Source: Calendula officinalis
Taxonomy: Eukaryota > Streptophyta > Magnoliopsida > Asterales > Asteraceae
Direction: 5' to 3'
Assembly: GCA_963853835.1 (NCBI GenBank)
Contig: OY970820.1
Coordinates: 23,749,873 to 23,813,872, forward strand
DNA: 64,000 bases
Of this stretch, positions 1-11,703 are shown piece after piece (position 1 is the stretch's first letter; every line of letters begins with the position of its first letter). The notes below the pieces were generated by a model. That model was not told where the DNA came from and made no database searches. It saw only the letters and a program-made list of their open reading frames with translations. Both the position numbers and the translations under genes were made by a program.

Positions 1-1730
1 GTTAAGATAAAGTAAAGTGTTTTAAAATATTAAATGATGTCCACATCAGTAATAAAAAGATACAGCGGTCAACCGTCCACCTTCTCCTTTCCTTTGCTGG
101 TACCTGAAACAATATGGGGGAAAGTTTAAGTCATGCATGTACAACGTTAAAACTGAATACACGGTGAGAATACTCACCTCGATAACGTATGCCCCGAAGA
201 TCTCCCGACACTCCGCACTACTGTCCAGCTAACGTGTAGACGATCCTAAAGCACGTAAAATAACCCCAATCAAACTCGACTCACACTCGATAAAAATATG
301 TCTTTCCCACTATTAAATTAAAAGTTTTTCTTTGATTTATTTAACACAAGTCTTCCCTTTGATTGAATAATAAAATGTTTACCATAATGTATTCCTTTTG
401 ATTAAATAATAAAATGCATTCATGTATTCCTTATGATTAAATTATAGTAAAAGGTATTCCTAGATGTTATTCTGCCAACAATAACCAAACCCAAAATACT
501 CACTAAAACCCAGCAAATTTCAAACGCCGAAACAAACAGAAACGGAAAGGGAGTTATACCAATCTTTATTTTTGGAGCTTGTATTCTTCTCCAATGTCAC
601 CGGACAAACTAGCTACAAAACCCGGAAATCGCGGCCGACAATGGCTCTGGAATAAACTAGACTTCCCGAAGTAGAAACAAGCTTAGCTCGCCGGAGCAGA
701 ATGTACGGCGGCGGCGGAAAGAACCCAACGCGGTGACGGAGAGGAGCTCCCGGCGACAAAACAGAAACAAGATGGGATGGTGGGGTGTTTCTCCGATCAA
801 ACAGACAAAAATGAAGGTGGTGCTCGGAAATGTAACCCACCGTGGCATGGCAGGAAAACGGATATAATGGTTTTGTGGTGATTCTCAAAAACGAAAATGG
901 GGCTTACGGTGGTTCTTGGTAACGGAATAATGATGGTGGCGGAACACAGTAGCGGTGGTCACCGGTGAAAAGAAAACATTAGGGTGGTGGCGTTTGCCGG
1001 CGTGATACAGAAACGAGGTGAGGTTTGGAACCTCCGGCAAAACAAAACGTGGTGGAGTTCGCCGGTGAAAAGAAACGGATATGGTGAAGGTGGCGGAAAG
1101 AAGCTCAGGGGAATGAAAAGGTTACGGTGGTGTGACGGAAATCAGAAGGAGACTCGGTGGTGGTGAATGGAATTCAGGTGGTTAAAACAAGACAGATGGC
1201 GATGATATTATCGGCAAGACTGAAACGAATGGAGTTCTCCAATGGCAAACAGAAATGAACGCACGGTCACCGACGACTAGCAAAAACGAGGAAACGAATG
1301 GAGTGCTGCTCATGGTTGCTGGATATGAGTTTTCTTCGTGGAAGAGGATAATGATCATAAAAATGGAGAAGGAATGAATGTCGGCTAGGGCGCCTACTCG
1401 GGTATTTATATTCCTCAATTTTCTAATTTTGAGGCCATGGACCAGATCCCAATACCACATGGGCGATCCACTAAGGATTGTACACAAGCCCACCTCACTC
1501 ATATCTAGTCGGACCCAAGCTTATTACCGAAATTATACAAAGGGATACTATTAGGGGTCATAATTAGGAAAACAGAGGATTAACTTATATTTGATTAATT
1601 AAACATAAAGAGACTAATCACTAAAGAACAAAATTAACCCTCATTTAATTCCACACTGAAGTAATTAACCCTTAATCAAAATTTAATAATAAATGTAATA
1701 TTTAATTTTACCAGAATTCAGGGCGTTACA
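1..1730 (-). mobile_element. 3' LTR (partial) of non-autonomous Ty3/gypsy element
   Basis: Bases 1-127 match 6253-6379 and bases 128-1730 match 7087-8689, so this is a second copy of the LTR at 6130-8689. The element reads on the minus strand, so this is its 3' LTR. It starts on the minus strand at 1730 with TGTAACGCCC, and its far end lies outside the window. A block equivalent to 6380-7086 (707 bp) is missing. By eye I count about seven single-base differences over the 1.6 kb shared with the other LTR, which points to a recent insertion. Open frames inside it are repeated in both LTRs and look like chance frames in noncoding DNA. Confidence 0.9.
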
Positions 1731-1769
1731 ACTCAACTCCACTTGAAATAGACTTCGTCCCCGAAGTCA
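1731..1769 (-). other. polypurine tract / pre-LTR motif
   Basis: Read on the minus strand, a GGGGACGAAGTC-type segment is followed by AAGTGGAGTTGAGT directly before the TGTAACGCCC start of the 3' LTR. This layout (GGGGACGAA, then a purine run, then TGTAAC) is usual for the end of plant Ty3/gypsy chromovirus-type elements and would prime plus-strand DNA synthesis. Confidence 0.7.
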
Positions 1770-1860
1770 TTGCTCGGAAGAAGCTCATAGTAGCGATCGC
1801 GCATCCCAGACTCAGGCTCACCAACGACAAACATCCTCAAATGGGTTGACACGGAAAATC

Positions 1861-2324
1861 TTATGAATAAATAAGAAGAAAGAAGAAAAAAAAAAACTCT
1901 TTAGGGTGACCTACTTGGTCAAAATGAATCTCCGGCTCTCGCAACTGCTCATACAAATCTTCCATCTCTGGTGGCAAAAGACAATAAGGGTTAAAAATCG
2001 GAACATTAACTAAAGATCTCGGTTTTCCGTCGAAAATGGTGTTGATACATGTGCGAAATAACCCACGACACCATGCTGAAGATGTCTTCTTGCCCGCACA
2101 GCCGGACACAGCGTCTGCACTCAGCGGTTGACGTTATGTTGAATCTCCGATTCAACTCCACTTGGAAATTTGCTACCAATTTGTTGATGATGTAAGATGG
2201 TCTCGGCGTAGTACTTGGTCATCCAATCTATTTTCACAATCACACGCGGCTCTCTCATAGCGATAGGGATAAAGTTTATGGGGAATTCCTCCCTGCACAT
2301 TTTGATCAAACACTCGCGATACAC
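1861..2324 (-). pseudogene. remnant of gypsy protease to reverse-transcriptase linker
   Basis: Two short minus-strand open stretches meet here. The upstream one (2324-2121) contains EFPINFIPI followed by IDWMTKYYAE. These resemble the end of plant gypsy aspartic proteases, where F-P-x-N-L-x-P precedes G-M-D-W-L-x-K-x-x-A. The downstream one (2109-1861) has LLPPEMEDL, which may be the LPGLPPER-type linker before the RT. A stop and a frame change separate them, and no RT follows. They are the only traces of pol in the element. Confidence 0.5.
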
Positions 2325-2549
2325 TTTAGGAAAAGAAAACGTCTTATCATTAACAGGTCTCTAACAATAATGGCTCATGAAAGGTCCTCTGCTCTATGGG
2401 ACATCATCTTGCTAAAGCATAAGAAACGAATGTGTGGGTCACGCCACAGTCAAATAACACAAAAGTAGGCACGTTGATCACATGGAATGTACCTATCACA
2501 CAGATACCACAGATAATGCACACAGAATTCAAAATCACCCAGTAGTACT

Positions 2550-2725
2550 CATGCAATTTACTCAGAAACGTCACTCAGGAATGTAACTCAGAAGTCTAAC
2601 TCGAAATATATCTCAGAAGTATAACCCAGAAATCTAATCTCAGAAATTTTAACTCAGAAATAAACCCAGAAATGTAACTCTGAAATTTTAAGTCAGAAAT
2701 AAACCCAGAAATGTAACTCAGAGGG
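2550..2725. repeat. degenerate short tandem repeat (CTCAGAAATGTAAC-like)
   Basis: About eight imperfect copies of a roughly 20-bp word (ACTCAGAAATGTAACCCAGAA and variants) follow one another inside the element's interior. Similar CTCAG words recur in the LTR near 6985-7060. Confidence 0.7.
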
Positions 2726-2828
2726 TAGAAATATTTATTCTTAACAGTGTTACCTACCACATGTAAATCTCATATATAATCATGAAAAGACATACTTACG
2801 AACATCTGATTCATCTCCCATCTACTCG

Positions 2829-2961
<133 letters not shown>

Positions 2962-4350
2962 GTCGCCGCCGATTAATTATTAAGATATATGAACCACTAA
3001 TCAGAACGAATTATTTTAATATTAAATATCTCTCCAAATTTCTCATTTTGCATATACTCCAGATACACTCGATTAAAATTTTCATGATTCAGCTTTTAAC
3101 TTATTGCAATCTATACTAACACTTTATTGTTAACGATTTCTCATTACTCAATTTACGAATTAATTCATTTGTTATCATTTACAATTAAGCATTACCCTCT
3201 ATTCTCACTTTAAAATGTTACTCTTTACACCTATATTTAGCGATTCCTTGTTTTAGTAATTCTTAGTGCTCATTTATTATAGATCTCATTGTTTTATTCA
3301 CTTACTAAATTCCTCGTTCACTCAATTCAATAACTATTCTTAATTCAATAAATTAAATATAATAAAATATATTATTTGATAACTTTAAGTGATAAAATAT
3401 ATTACTCAATCCAATAATTTCATTTGATAATTCCCCTCAACTCCAATCTAATAATTGCTTATAAAATTTTCTCATGAAGTTTTATAACACCACAAAATTT
3501 TTAAATATTTAATAATTAATAAAATATATTATTTGATAAATCTAAGTAAAATATATTACTCACAAATAAAATTTTCTCATAAAATCTTTATAACACCTCG
3601 ATATTTTTTTAAATATTTAATGATAAGATATATTATTTGATAACTCTAAATAAAACATATTACTCACAAATAAAGTTTTCTCATGATAAAAATTTTATAA
3701 TACTTCAAAGCTTTTAGATAAAACTCCCCGTAAATTTAAAACTTTTCTCTTTGAACTCATTTTAGTAACTTGCCCACTTAACTCGATTTATAAATTTCTT
3801 TTAAGCTCAAAAATTTACTCAATAGTCAGTAACAATAAAATTTTCTAATTTGTTTTAATAATTCATTATCTCTTCAATTTAACGACCTCATTTTAACTCA
3901 TTTCCTCAAAATTTTATTGTAACAGTTTTCTCATATCCAACTCATTAATAAGTTCTCGTTAATTAAATTTTGATAATTTCCCTTTATCTCATAAGCTCAT
4001 TATCTCATTATAGCCACACAAAAATAAGTATATTTATCCTCTTTTGTATAGAATTATAGTATTTATTACTTTTCTTTTGCACCATTGCATTCCACCCAAT
4101 TAACTTGATTTATTTATTCTCCATGAACCCTGATTTATCAATTTCTTATAAACCCATAATTATATCATAAAATGAATTTAATGATTCTCAGTTACTAAAT
4201 TCGATAATTACTCTTATAATCTCTCTAATTAGGTATACGTAATTCAGAAAATAAAATCTTCATGCACAAGCATCATACTCATAATATTTATAATTTATAA
4301 TTAAAATATAACAATACTTATTTCTTGAAAATCTCCCCTTTTTACCCCTG

Positions 4351-4387
4351 CTCAACCCCACTTGGAGTAAAACTCGTCCTCGAGTTT
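4351..4387 (-). other. second PPT-like motif inside the element
   Basis: On the minus strand this reads CTCGAGGACGAGTTTTACTC and continues into AAGTGGGGTTGAG. It is the same arrangement as the real pre-LTR motif at 1731-1769, but no LTR start follows. It probably marks the end of an ancestral polyprotein region kept inside the derivative. Confidence 0.45.
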
Positions 4388-5398
4388 GGAACTGACATTC
4401 TCTACCAGAATAAAACAAGCAAACATATAGTCACTAAAGCAATTAGGATGCACATACTAAAGTCACAATAACAAGCATTGGTCCATTGTTCCCTTCAAAA
4501 TCTCCCCATAACCAACCAAAAGTTCGGTGTGTACGGTAATAGGGGCCCTCTATTACTTTCGACACCTACCTTTGTTTGGTCACGGGTCAATCCCAAAGTT
4601 CACAACTTCCCACACATAAATCCACCAGCAAATCACACTAAAAAGGAAGAAAATTTTACTTTCATATCTGATAAATTACTCAAAATCTTATAAACATTAC
4701 TCATAAATGCACTCAGCAAAAAGGCACTCAGCCAAAGTATTTTATTATGTTTTTAACTCAGAACATAATATAACTACTAAGCTCTTCTGATTCATTTTTA
4801 AATAAATCATCACTGAATTCATGATGATAGTCTCCCTTTAGTTCACTTTTAATAAATACCCTTTAAGATAAACTTGAATAATTTCCGTTTAATTTGACTC
4901 GGCAATCCTCGATTAGTTGGTATAACAAACTTATATAGGTTATTCAATATCTCTGTGTTAAATTAATAATCTCTCACTGAATTCATAAAAAAAAAATTAT
5001 GGATTTTCAGACTCAGCTATTAAAATCACATACTTTAAAAGTTTTCTCATTTGATCTCAATTTAATAAATCTCGGTTTATTATTTTCTCAGCAAAAAGAT
5101 TTTCCCAATCATGTCTCATCTCTTTATAAAAACATTTTCCTTTTTAATTGTCCAAAGATTTCATAACACCCGAATTTCTCATAAATTTAAAATTTTTCAA
5201 TTTGATAAATAAGTGAAAAGGTTCCACTAAATAGAATCTCAAATGATAATTCAACATTTAAAAACATGCTTAATCCAACTAAAGTTTTAATATTAAAAAC
5301 TAAAACGACTCTGAATTAACGGATAAAAATAAAATCCAATTCTAGTTAAGATTTCTCGTCTAGTTCAAATGTAAATAACTTAAAATAAATATCAATTT

Positions 5399-5401
<3 letters not shown>

Positions 5402-5457
<56 letters not shown>
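5402..5457. repeat. (TA)n microsatellite, about 56 bp
   Basis: This is a continuous AT/TA run in the gypsy interior. Confidence 0.95.
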
Positions 5458-5462
<5 letters not shown>

Positions 5463-6114
5463 AAAATATGTTCTTGGTATTTTCACTTCACTCGACTTGA
5501 TAAACCACCATAAAAATATTCTTTAAATCGGTTGATAGTAAAAATATTATTCATTTACTCGTTTCCATAACTCTTTCTATTAAGTGCTTTTCCCAAACGA
5601 AAAATTTATTCCTTCTCATTTTTATTTAACAAAGACATGTTCTCATCAAATAACTTATGGAATTTCTATCAAAATTTCATATCCATTTATTACCCCTTTT
5701 GGTTACAAATTTATCAGAATTATAAAACCTCATAGATTATATAAATTGTATGTAATTATAATTTTTAGCATGTATGACGTAAATGCACTCAGAATTACAC
5801 ACGGAGAATATACTCAGAAAAGCGATCCTCGTCGCGAAATACACTCAGAGTTAAATCAGATTTATACTCAAAATAATAACAACAATTCTCATATTTGTCA
5901 TTCCTCAAAACTCAGAATACCACGAAATTCCCAAATAAATAAAACCTCTAAAATATTACCGGCAACTGGAAAGCGAGAGGTCGACGTGACATGCTGCATA
6001 CTGGATGTGGAATCTTTACTCAGAAAATAGTTTACTCATTTCTCATTTTAAAAACTCATAACTCAAACTTGAGTTTGAATTCACCCCTTGTGAATCCAAA
6101 TCCCTCAAGTCAGT

Positions 6115-6126
6115 GCTCTGATACCA
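6115..6126 (-). other. primer-binding site (initiator tRNA-Met type)
   Basis: The minus strand reads TGGTATCAGAGC three bases inside the end (GGGTGTTACA) of the LTR. It matches the usual plant PBS complementary to the 3' end of initiator methionine tRNA. It fixes the element's orientation as minus and 6130-8689 as its 5' LTR. Confidence 0.92.
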
Positions 6127-6588
6127 ACTTGTAACACCCATAAATTTACAGGATTTTTAAAATTTTTGAAAATAAAATTATAATCGAAAGGTCCCATAAA
6201 TAAATCTCAGATATTAATATTTAACATTTAAAACGTATTTATTGCGGAAATAGTTAAGATAAAGTAAAGTGTTTTAAAATATTAAATGATGTCCACATCA
6301 GTAATAAAAAGATACAGCGGTCAACCGTCCACCTTCTCCTTTCCTTTGCTGGTACCTGAAACAATATGGGGGAAAGTTTGGGTCAGCTGGGGAAGCTGAG
6401 TGAATAATTCTCAAAATGCAAACAATCATAACATACAACACATGAGGGCACATCGGTGTACTCCTACTCAGAATCTACTCGATTAATTACTCGGATTTAT
6501 TTCTCAGATTTTATTACTCAGATTTTATTTATATAGCGCGCTAGTGTGACTTGGGCCGAGAGATCAACCTCGACCCGCCTCACACCAC

Positions 6589-6790
6589 CTCAACACCTGT
6601 ACTCTTCGGTGTTGAGTCAAAAAGGCCTGGCACCAGTACTCTTCGGTGCCAAGTCAAAACGTCTGACACCAGTGCTCTTCGGTGTCAAGTCAGATATAAA
6701 CTCAGACGGGAATAATCCCAAAACAAGGCCTGGCACCAGTACTCTTCGGTGCCAAGTCAAAACGTCTGACACCAGTGCTCTTCGGTGTCA
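6589..6790. repeat. array of five stem-loops with covarying stems
   Basis: Five inverted repeats occur at 6589-6616, 6628-6651, 6664-6687, 6731-6754 and 6767-6790. Each has a 7-9 bp stem around a 10-base loop RGTRCTCTTC (first loop TGTACTCTTC). Stems are CTCAACACC/GGTGTTGAG, TGGCACC/GGTGCCA, TGACACC/GGTGTCA, then the second and third types again. Base changes on one arm are matched on the other. The last four hairpins form a direct duplication with a period of 103 bp. The block lies in the part of the LTR missing from the other LTR copy. Confidence 0.9.
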
Positions 6791-6984
6791 AGTCAGATAT
6801 AAACTCAGACGGGAGGTGATCCCAAGATAGGCATATAGCCAAAAACTCAGATGTGTGTTATTATGTTTTATTATCTCTTTAACATAATTATCTCAGATTG
6901 CCCTAGCAAGTAGTAGCACAGAATGACCATGTGCCGAGCTCGGTTACCCAGGCACAATGTCTCAGATCATGAATAAATAAACAG

Positions 6985-7062
6985 ATGCTCAGATACTCAG
7001 ATAACAGGTCAAACTCAGATAACAGATCAAACTCAGATAATAGCTCAAACTCAGATAACAAT
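6985..7062. repeat. tandem repeat of CTCAGATAACAGATCAAA type
   Basis: Roughly four copies of a word close to ACTCAGATAACAGNTCAA (18 bp) follow each other within the LTR, directly left of the conserved TCATGCATGTACAACG segment. A reverse-complement relative is present in the solo LTR near 39370-39410. Confidence 0.75.
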
Positions 7063-8874
7063 TATGGTGTAAGAAATGTAACACATAAGTCATGCATGTA
7101 CAACGTTAAAACTGAATACACGGTGAGAATACTCACCTCGATAACGTATGCCCCGAAGATCTCCCGACACTCCGCACTACTGTCCAGCTAACGTGTAGAC
7201 GATCCTAAAGCACGTAAAATAACCCCAATCAAACTCGACTCACACTCGATAAAAATATGTCTTTCCCACTATTAAATTAAAAGTTTTTCTTTGATTTATT
7301 TAACACAAGTCTTCCCTTTGATTGAATAATAAAATGTTTACCATAATGTATTCCTTTTGATTAAATAATAAAATGCATTCATGTATTCCTTATGATTAAA
7401 TTATAGTAAAAGGTATTCCTAGATGTTATTCTGCCAACAATAACCAAACCCAAAATACTCACTAAAACCCAGCAAATTTCAAACGCCGAAACAAACAGAA
7501 ACGGAAAGGGAGTTATACCAATCTTTATTTTTGGAGCTTGTATTCTTCTCCAATGTCACCGGACAAACTAGCTACAAAACCCGGAAATCGCGGCCGACAA
7601 TGGCTCTGGAATAAACTAGACTTCCCGAAGTAGAAACAAGCTTAGCTCGCCGGAGCAGAATGTACGGCGGCGGCGGAAAGAACCCAACGCGGTGACGGAG
7701 AGGAGCTCCCGGCGACAAAACAGAAACAAGATGGGATGGTGGGGTGTTTCTCCGATCAAACAGACAAAAATGAAGGTGGTGCTCAGAAATGTAACCCACC
7801 GTGGCATGGCAGGAAAACGGATATAATGGTTTTGTGGTGATTCTCAAAAACGAAAATGGGGCTTACGGTGGTTCTTGGTAACGGAATAATGATGGTGGCG
7901 GAACACAGTAGCGGTGGTCACCGGTGAAAAGAAAACATTAGGGTGGTGGCGTTTGCCGGCGTGATACAGAAACGAGGTGAGGTTTGGAACCTCCGGCAAA
8001 ACAAAACGTGGTGGAGTTCGCCGGTGAAAAGAAACGGATATGGTGAAGGTGGCGGAAAGAAGCTCAGGGGAATGATAAGGTTACGGTGGTGTGACGGAAA
8101 TCAGAAGGAGACTCGGTGGTGGTGAACGGAATTCAGGTGGTTAAAACAAGACAGATGGCGATGATATTATCGGCAAGACTGAAACGAATGGAGTTCTCCA
8201 ATGGCAAACAGAAATGAACGGACGGTCACCGGCGACTAGCAAAAACGAGGAAACGAATGGAGTGCTGCTCATGGTTGCTGGATATGAGTTTTCTTCGTGG
8301 ACGAGGATAATGATCATAAAAATGGAGAAGGAATGAATGTCGGCTAGGGCGCCTACTCGGGTATTTATATTCCTCAATTTTCTAATTTTGAGGCCATGGA
8401 CCAGATCCCAATACCACATGGGCGATCCACTAAGGATTGTACACAAGCCCACCTCACTCATATCTAGTCGGACCCAAGCTTATTACCGAAATTATACAAA
8501 GGGATACTATTAGAGGTCATAATTAGGAAAACAGAGGATTAACTTATATTTGATTAATTAAACATAAAGAGACTAATCACTAAAGAACAAAATTAACCCT
8601 CATTTAATTCCACACTGAAGTAATTAACCCTTAATCAAAATTTAATAATAAATGTAATATTTAATTTTACCAGAATTCAGGGCGTTACATGTACCAATAA
8701 AAAAAGTTATTACACATTGTGATGGTATATCATTTCTCTATTAAAGGCAAGTATGATTTTCTTTGAACAGCTATACATTTACTAAACTAACTACTAAATC
8801 TATATAAAATTGTACATAACGAGACTTGAATTCATGATAACATATCAATAAAAAATATTTTCTAACATCTTATA

Positions 8875-9049
8875 CAGTGGCGGATCAAGAAAAAAAGTAG
8901 AGGGGTGCACCGGTTGCACATTTATTCTCAGGGTCTCACCTACACTGGGAAAAAGAAATTTTAAAAATTTTAACGCTATTTTAACACTATTCAGAAAATT
9001 TTCTGGAGTTGTACGGGCAACCCCGTTCACCATACTAGGTCCTCCCCTG
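8875..9049. mobile_element. hAT-like MITE, 175 bp
   Basis: The element begins CAGTGGCGGATC and ends GGTCCTCCCCTG, which are imperfect terminal inverted repeats. It is flanked by the perfect 8-bp duplication ATCTTATA (8867-8874 and 9050-9057). An 8-bp duplication with CAGTGGCGG ends fits non-autonomous hAT elements. A relative lies at 23767-23932 in the MYB gene. Confidence 0.8.
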
Positions 9050-9367
9050 ATCTTATATCACTAGACTATAATCCTTTTTGATAGATTATGTATGTTCTTG
9101 TAGTGAACAACCTTAACAAAGAAAACATCAAGCTTACAAATTAACATATGTACGTGGTGTGAGACCTAATTACTGTGTTCCTTTTGCCCGCAAATGACGG
9201 CAAAGAAATGAGAAAATAAAGGCATTTTTTACACGACCTACTTTTCTACTGTTTCTAGAAATATTCCTATTTTGAAAAAAAGAAATGTTATGTAGGTTTA
9301 CTTAAATGAGTTAATAAGTAGGCATAAAAATGTGATAATGAAACATATTAAAATCAAAAGTTATGTA

Positions 9368-9682
9368 CTTCCTCCTATTCAAAATAAGTGACACACTTTC
9401 CTTTTTAAGATGATTCAAAATAAGTGATACACTTTGAAAAATTACCTTATATGGTATAGAACGCACACTCACTAACTATCTACTTTAACAAAGTGAAATG
9501 ACTCATTTACCCTTACTTTTACTTTTAAACATCATTCCTCACTTTATTCAAAAGGTGTGGGACCCAATCTCCATTAATCATCCAATTAATTTAATTTAAC
9601 AATTATTATAATCTTTTGCCTTAAAAATCGTGAAACTTAAAGTGTGTGACTTATTTTGAATCGAATGCAGAATCGGATGAAG
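9368..9682. mobile_element. Stowaway-type MITE (Tc1/mariner), 315 bp
   Basis: It is flanked by TA on both sides (9366-9367 and 9683-9684). The ends are CTTCCTCC and GGATGAAG, with inner inverted segments TTCAAAATAAGTG and CACTT/CTTATTTTGAA. There is no coding capacity. The sequence matches the CTCCCTCC...AAATAAGTG form common in dicot Stowaway elements. Copies occur at 19457-19774 and, decayed, near 11105-11363 and 46815-46960. Confidence 0.88.
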
Positions 9683-10457
9683 TATTGAATTAATAGATGA
9701 CACTTGTTGTTATGTATTGAATGAAGTAATTATTTTTGAAGATCTATTTATTATGCTAATATAATATCTCTCTTTTCTCTAGCTTGTTATACATGCCTAA
9801 TATCTTGGAAAATATACATTATTGCATGTGTCCGTCATTTGTCAAGCGTCAACTATCACAACCTTGACAAAAAAAAAGTTTTGGCATGTTAAGTGGAAAT
9901 TTTGTGTTACTTGTTGCTTTGTCACCTTTCTCGTTATGCAGGTAGGTATGGGTTTTATTGATCACAATAAATTTGTTGTAACATTATATTTCGTATAACA
10001 TTTAAGTAACCACATCACACTATTTGAAGAAAATACATGCCACATGACAATACCCGTCAAATGACCGAAACCGAAAATCATTAATTTGCAAAACTGAATA
10101 TAATACCGATTACATGTTTTCGGGTTTTTCGCCTAAACGTCCATCCCTATCCAGGGACTGAAGCGAAACCGAAAATGATGAATTTTCAAAACCAAAGACC
10201 GAACCAATAACATGTTTTCGGTTTCGGTTGGTTTTTGGTTCGATTCGATTTTTTTCCGTCCAAATGCTTGCCCCTATTGTTTATGATACAATACAAGATT
10301 TGGATATTTGATTACCCGTCAAGTAGGATGGAAAAATCAACTTCCCTGACTAAGAAATTAAAAAAAGTCTCTTGCTAAAGAATTCCACAAGCCATCGAGA
10401 AATATAATTTTGGAAGCAGCTAGTGTAATACGCCATGAATGGTGGAACCCAAAGTAG
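9683..10457. other. intergenic, upstream of the PAR1 gene
   Basis: No gene is seen. At about 10055-10275 lies a CCGAAACCGAAAAT / ATGTTTTCGGTTTCGG repeat ending TGCTTGCCCCTA. It is related to copies near 14221-14660 and 22980-23110 and is probably a decayed non-autonomous DNA transposon. The remainder is AT-rich and unassigned. Confidence 0.6.
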
Positions 10458-10465
10458 TATAAATT
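10458..10465 (+). promoter_or_regulatory. candidate TATA box of the PAR1 gene
   Basis: TATAAATT lies 123 bp upstream of the start codon at 10588, which would place transcription start near 10490 with a 5' leader of about 100 bases. The call rests on sequence and spacing only. Confidence 0.5.
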
Positions 10466-10587
10466 GGAACCGTTTAAACACCAAACTTAACCACCATCAC
10501 TTCACATAGCTTCTAAAAGAAGATTAAAGTTTTCAAATTTATTTCTCGATCATCTATATTTTTCCTAGATTTTTTGTGCTCTCATCA

Positions 10588-11703
10588 ATGGATTCTTCAA
10601 ATTTGCTCAAGAGTCTTTTAGTTTGCATAGTTATTGTCGCCTTCTCCGTTCAAGCTACACTCGGTAATTAAATACATCTCGTTCAATTAAGTTTTGTTTT
10701 CATACAAATATAACATTCTATGAAGTATTTATTTGATGGGAAATTTGGCTGTAGGGAATATTACATGTGAGAATCTTAACAAAGATTCATGTGCATTTGC
10801 GGTATCATCAAGCGGGAAACGTTGTGTGCTCGAGAAAAACATTAGAAGAAGTGGGCAGGATGCCTTTGTTTGCAGTACCTCACAAATCGAGACCGACAAG
10901 TTGACAAATTGGATTGAAAGCGAACAATGCTTAGAGGCATGTGGGCTTGACCGTAATGTCCTAGGAATCTCCTCGGATTCCCTTCTCGAGTCGCCATTTA
11001 TGCAAAAGCTTTGCTCAACTCAATGCTACAATGGTTGTCCCAACATTGTTGATTTATACTTTAATCTTGCCATCGGTGAAGGTAAATTAACTCTAAACAT
11101 CAATTGAACAATTTCAAAAAATGACACATTTTGATAATTTACTGCATTTGGTAAAAGTTAGTAACACAACTATCTTCTTTATGCATATGAAATGACCCTT
11201 AATTTTATTTTTTATAAAATCATAAACATCATTTTAGTAAAAGGTAGTGGAACACACATACTAACTATCTCCTTTTAATCTATTATAATATTTATTACTA
11301 TAATCTTTGGCCTCATATTGTATAAAAGAACAATATATCACTTAAAACAAAATGGATAAAGTATATGTTTACTTTATACATGGTTATAAACAATAAACTA
11401 CTTATATCATTGTTTCCTAAGAACAAAAAAGAACTATAATTTGCTTTATCAAATAACTTGTTAACGAAATATGTCATGGTGGTATGTGAAAAGTTTGACC
11501 AAGTTGTCTATCATGTAACACTTAATTTTGACTATATTCACTACATATTTGAGTATGTTTAACTGAAGTTTTATTCTTAACTTTTTATATGGAAAGGTGT
11601 ATATTTGCCGAGCCTATGTCAATCACAAGGGGATAAGAAAAGAAGAGGAATGAGTGAAATCAAGAGCTCGGGCTATGTTGCTCCTGGACCGGGGCCCCTG
11701 TGA
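10588..11703 (+). CDS. PAR1 (photoassimilate-responsive protein 1) family secreted protein
   Basis: Three exons are read as 10588-10663, 10755-11081 and 11597-11703, with GT-AG introns that keep the frame, giving 169 residues. Residues 1-25 form a hydrophobic signal peptide, so the product should be secreted. The mature part has ten cysteines and the family blocks NITCENL, SGKRC, WIESEQCLEACG, LGISSDSLLE and CPNIVDLYFNLAIGEG. PAR1 was first described as a sucrose-responsive transcript family; its biochemical role is not established. The C-terminus ends early at PGPGPL. Directly after the stop, a neighbouring frame stays open through a proline/serine-rich tail to 11761, typical of the family, so a one-base shift in the run CCGGGGCCCC (about 11688-11697) may have shortened the protein. 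TATA box and poly-A signal candidates flank the gene. Confidence 0.88.
11105..11363. mobile_element. decayed Stowaway-like MITE in PAR1 intron 2
   Basis: This part of the intron shares word order with the Stowaway at 9368-9682: an AATGACACATTTTGA-like start, AAATGACCCTTA, an ACTAACTATCT segment, and an end near AAAATGGATAAAGTA. The terminal repeats are too eroded to set exact ends. Confidence 0.45.

Larger units (their letters stand above)
6130..8689 (-). mobile_element. 5' LTR of non-autonomous Ty3/gypsy element
   Basis: This is a 2560-bp LTR. On the minus strand it starts TGTAACGCCC at 8689 and ends GGGTGTTACA at 6130, next to the PBS. Its partner at the window start is nearly identical except for a 707-bp gap. 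A solo LTR of the same family lies at 37540-40090. The flank at 8690-8694 (TGTAC) would be the target duplication, but its partner is outside the window. The LTR contains the hairpin array at 6589-6790 and tandem repeats at 6985-7062. Confidence 0.93.

Noticed and set aside
613..1502. Open frames of 60-106 codons in the LTR, present again at 7572-8461
   Set aside because: They recur only because the LTR is duplicated; no domain, signal or codon pattern supports a protein.
5584..6030. 148-codon frame in the gypsy interior
   Set aside because: Low-complexity, Asn/Ile/Lys-rich AT-biased translation with no family motif.
6589..6790. Hairpin array considered as a CRISPR-like array
   Set aside because: Plant nuclear DNA, irregular spacing, no unique spacers; the units are inverted repeats within an LTR.
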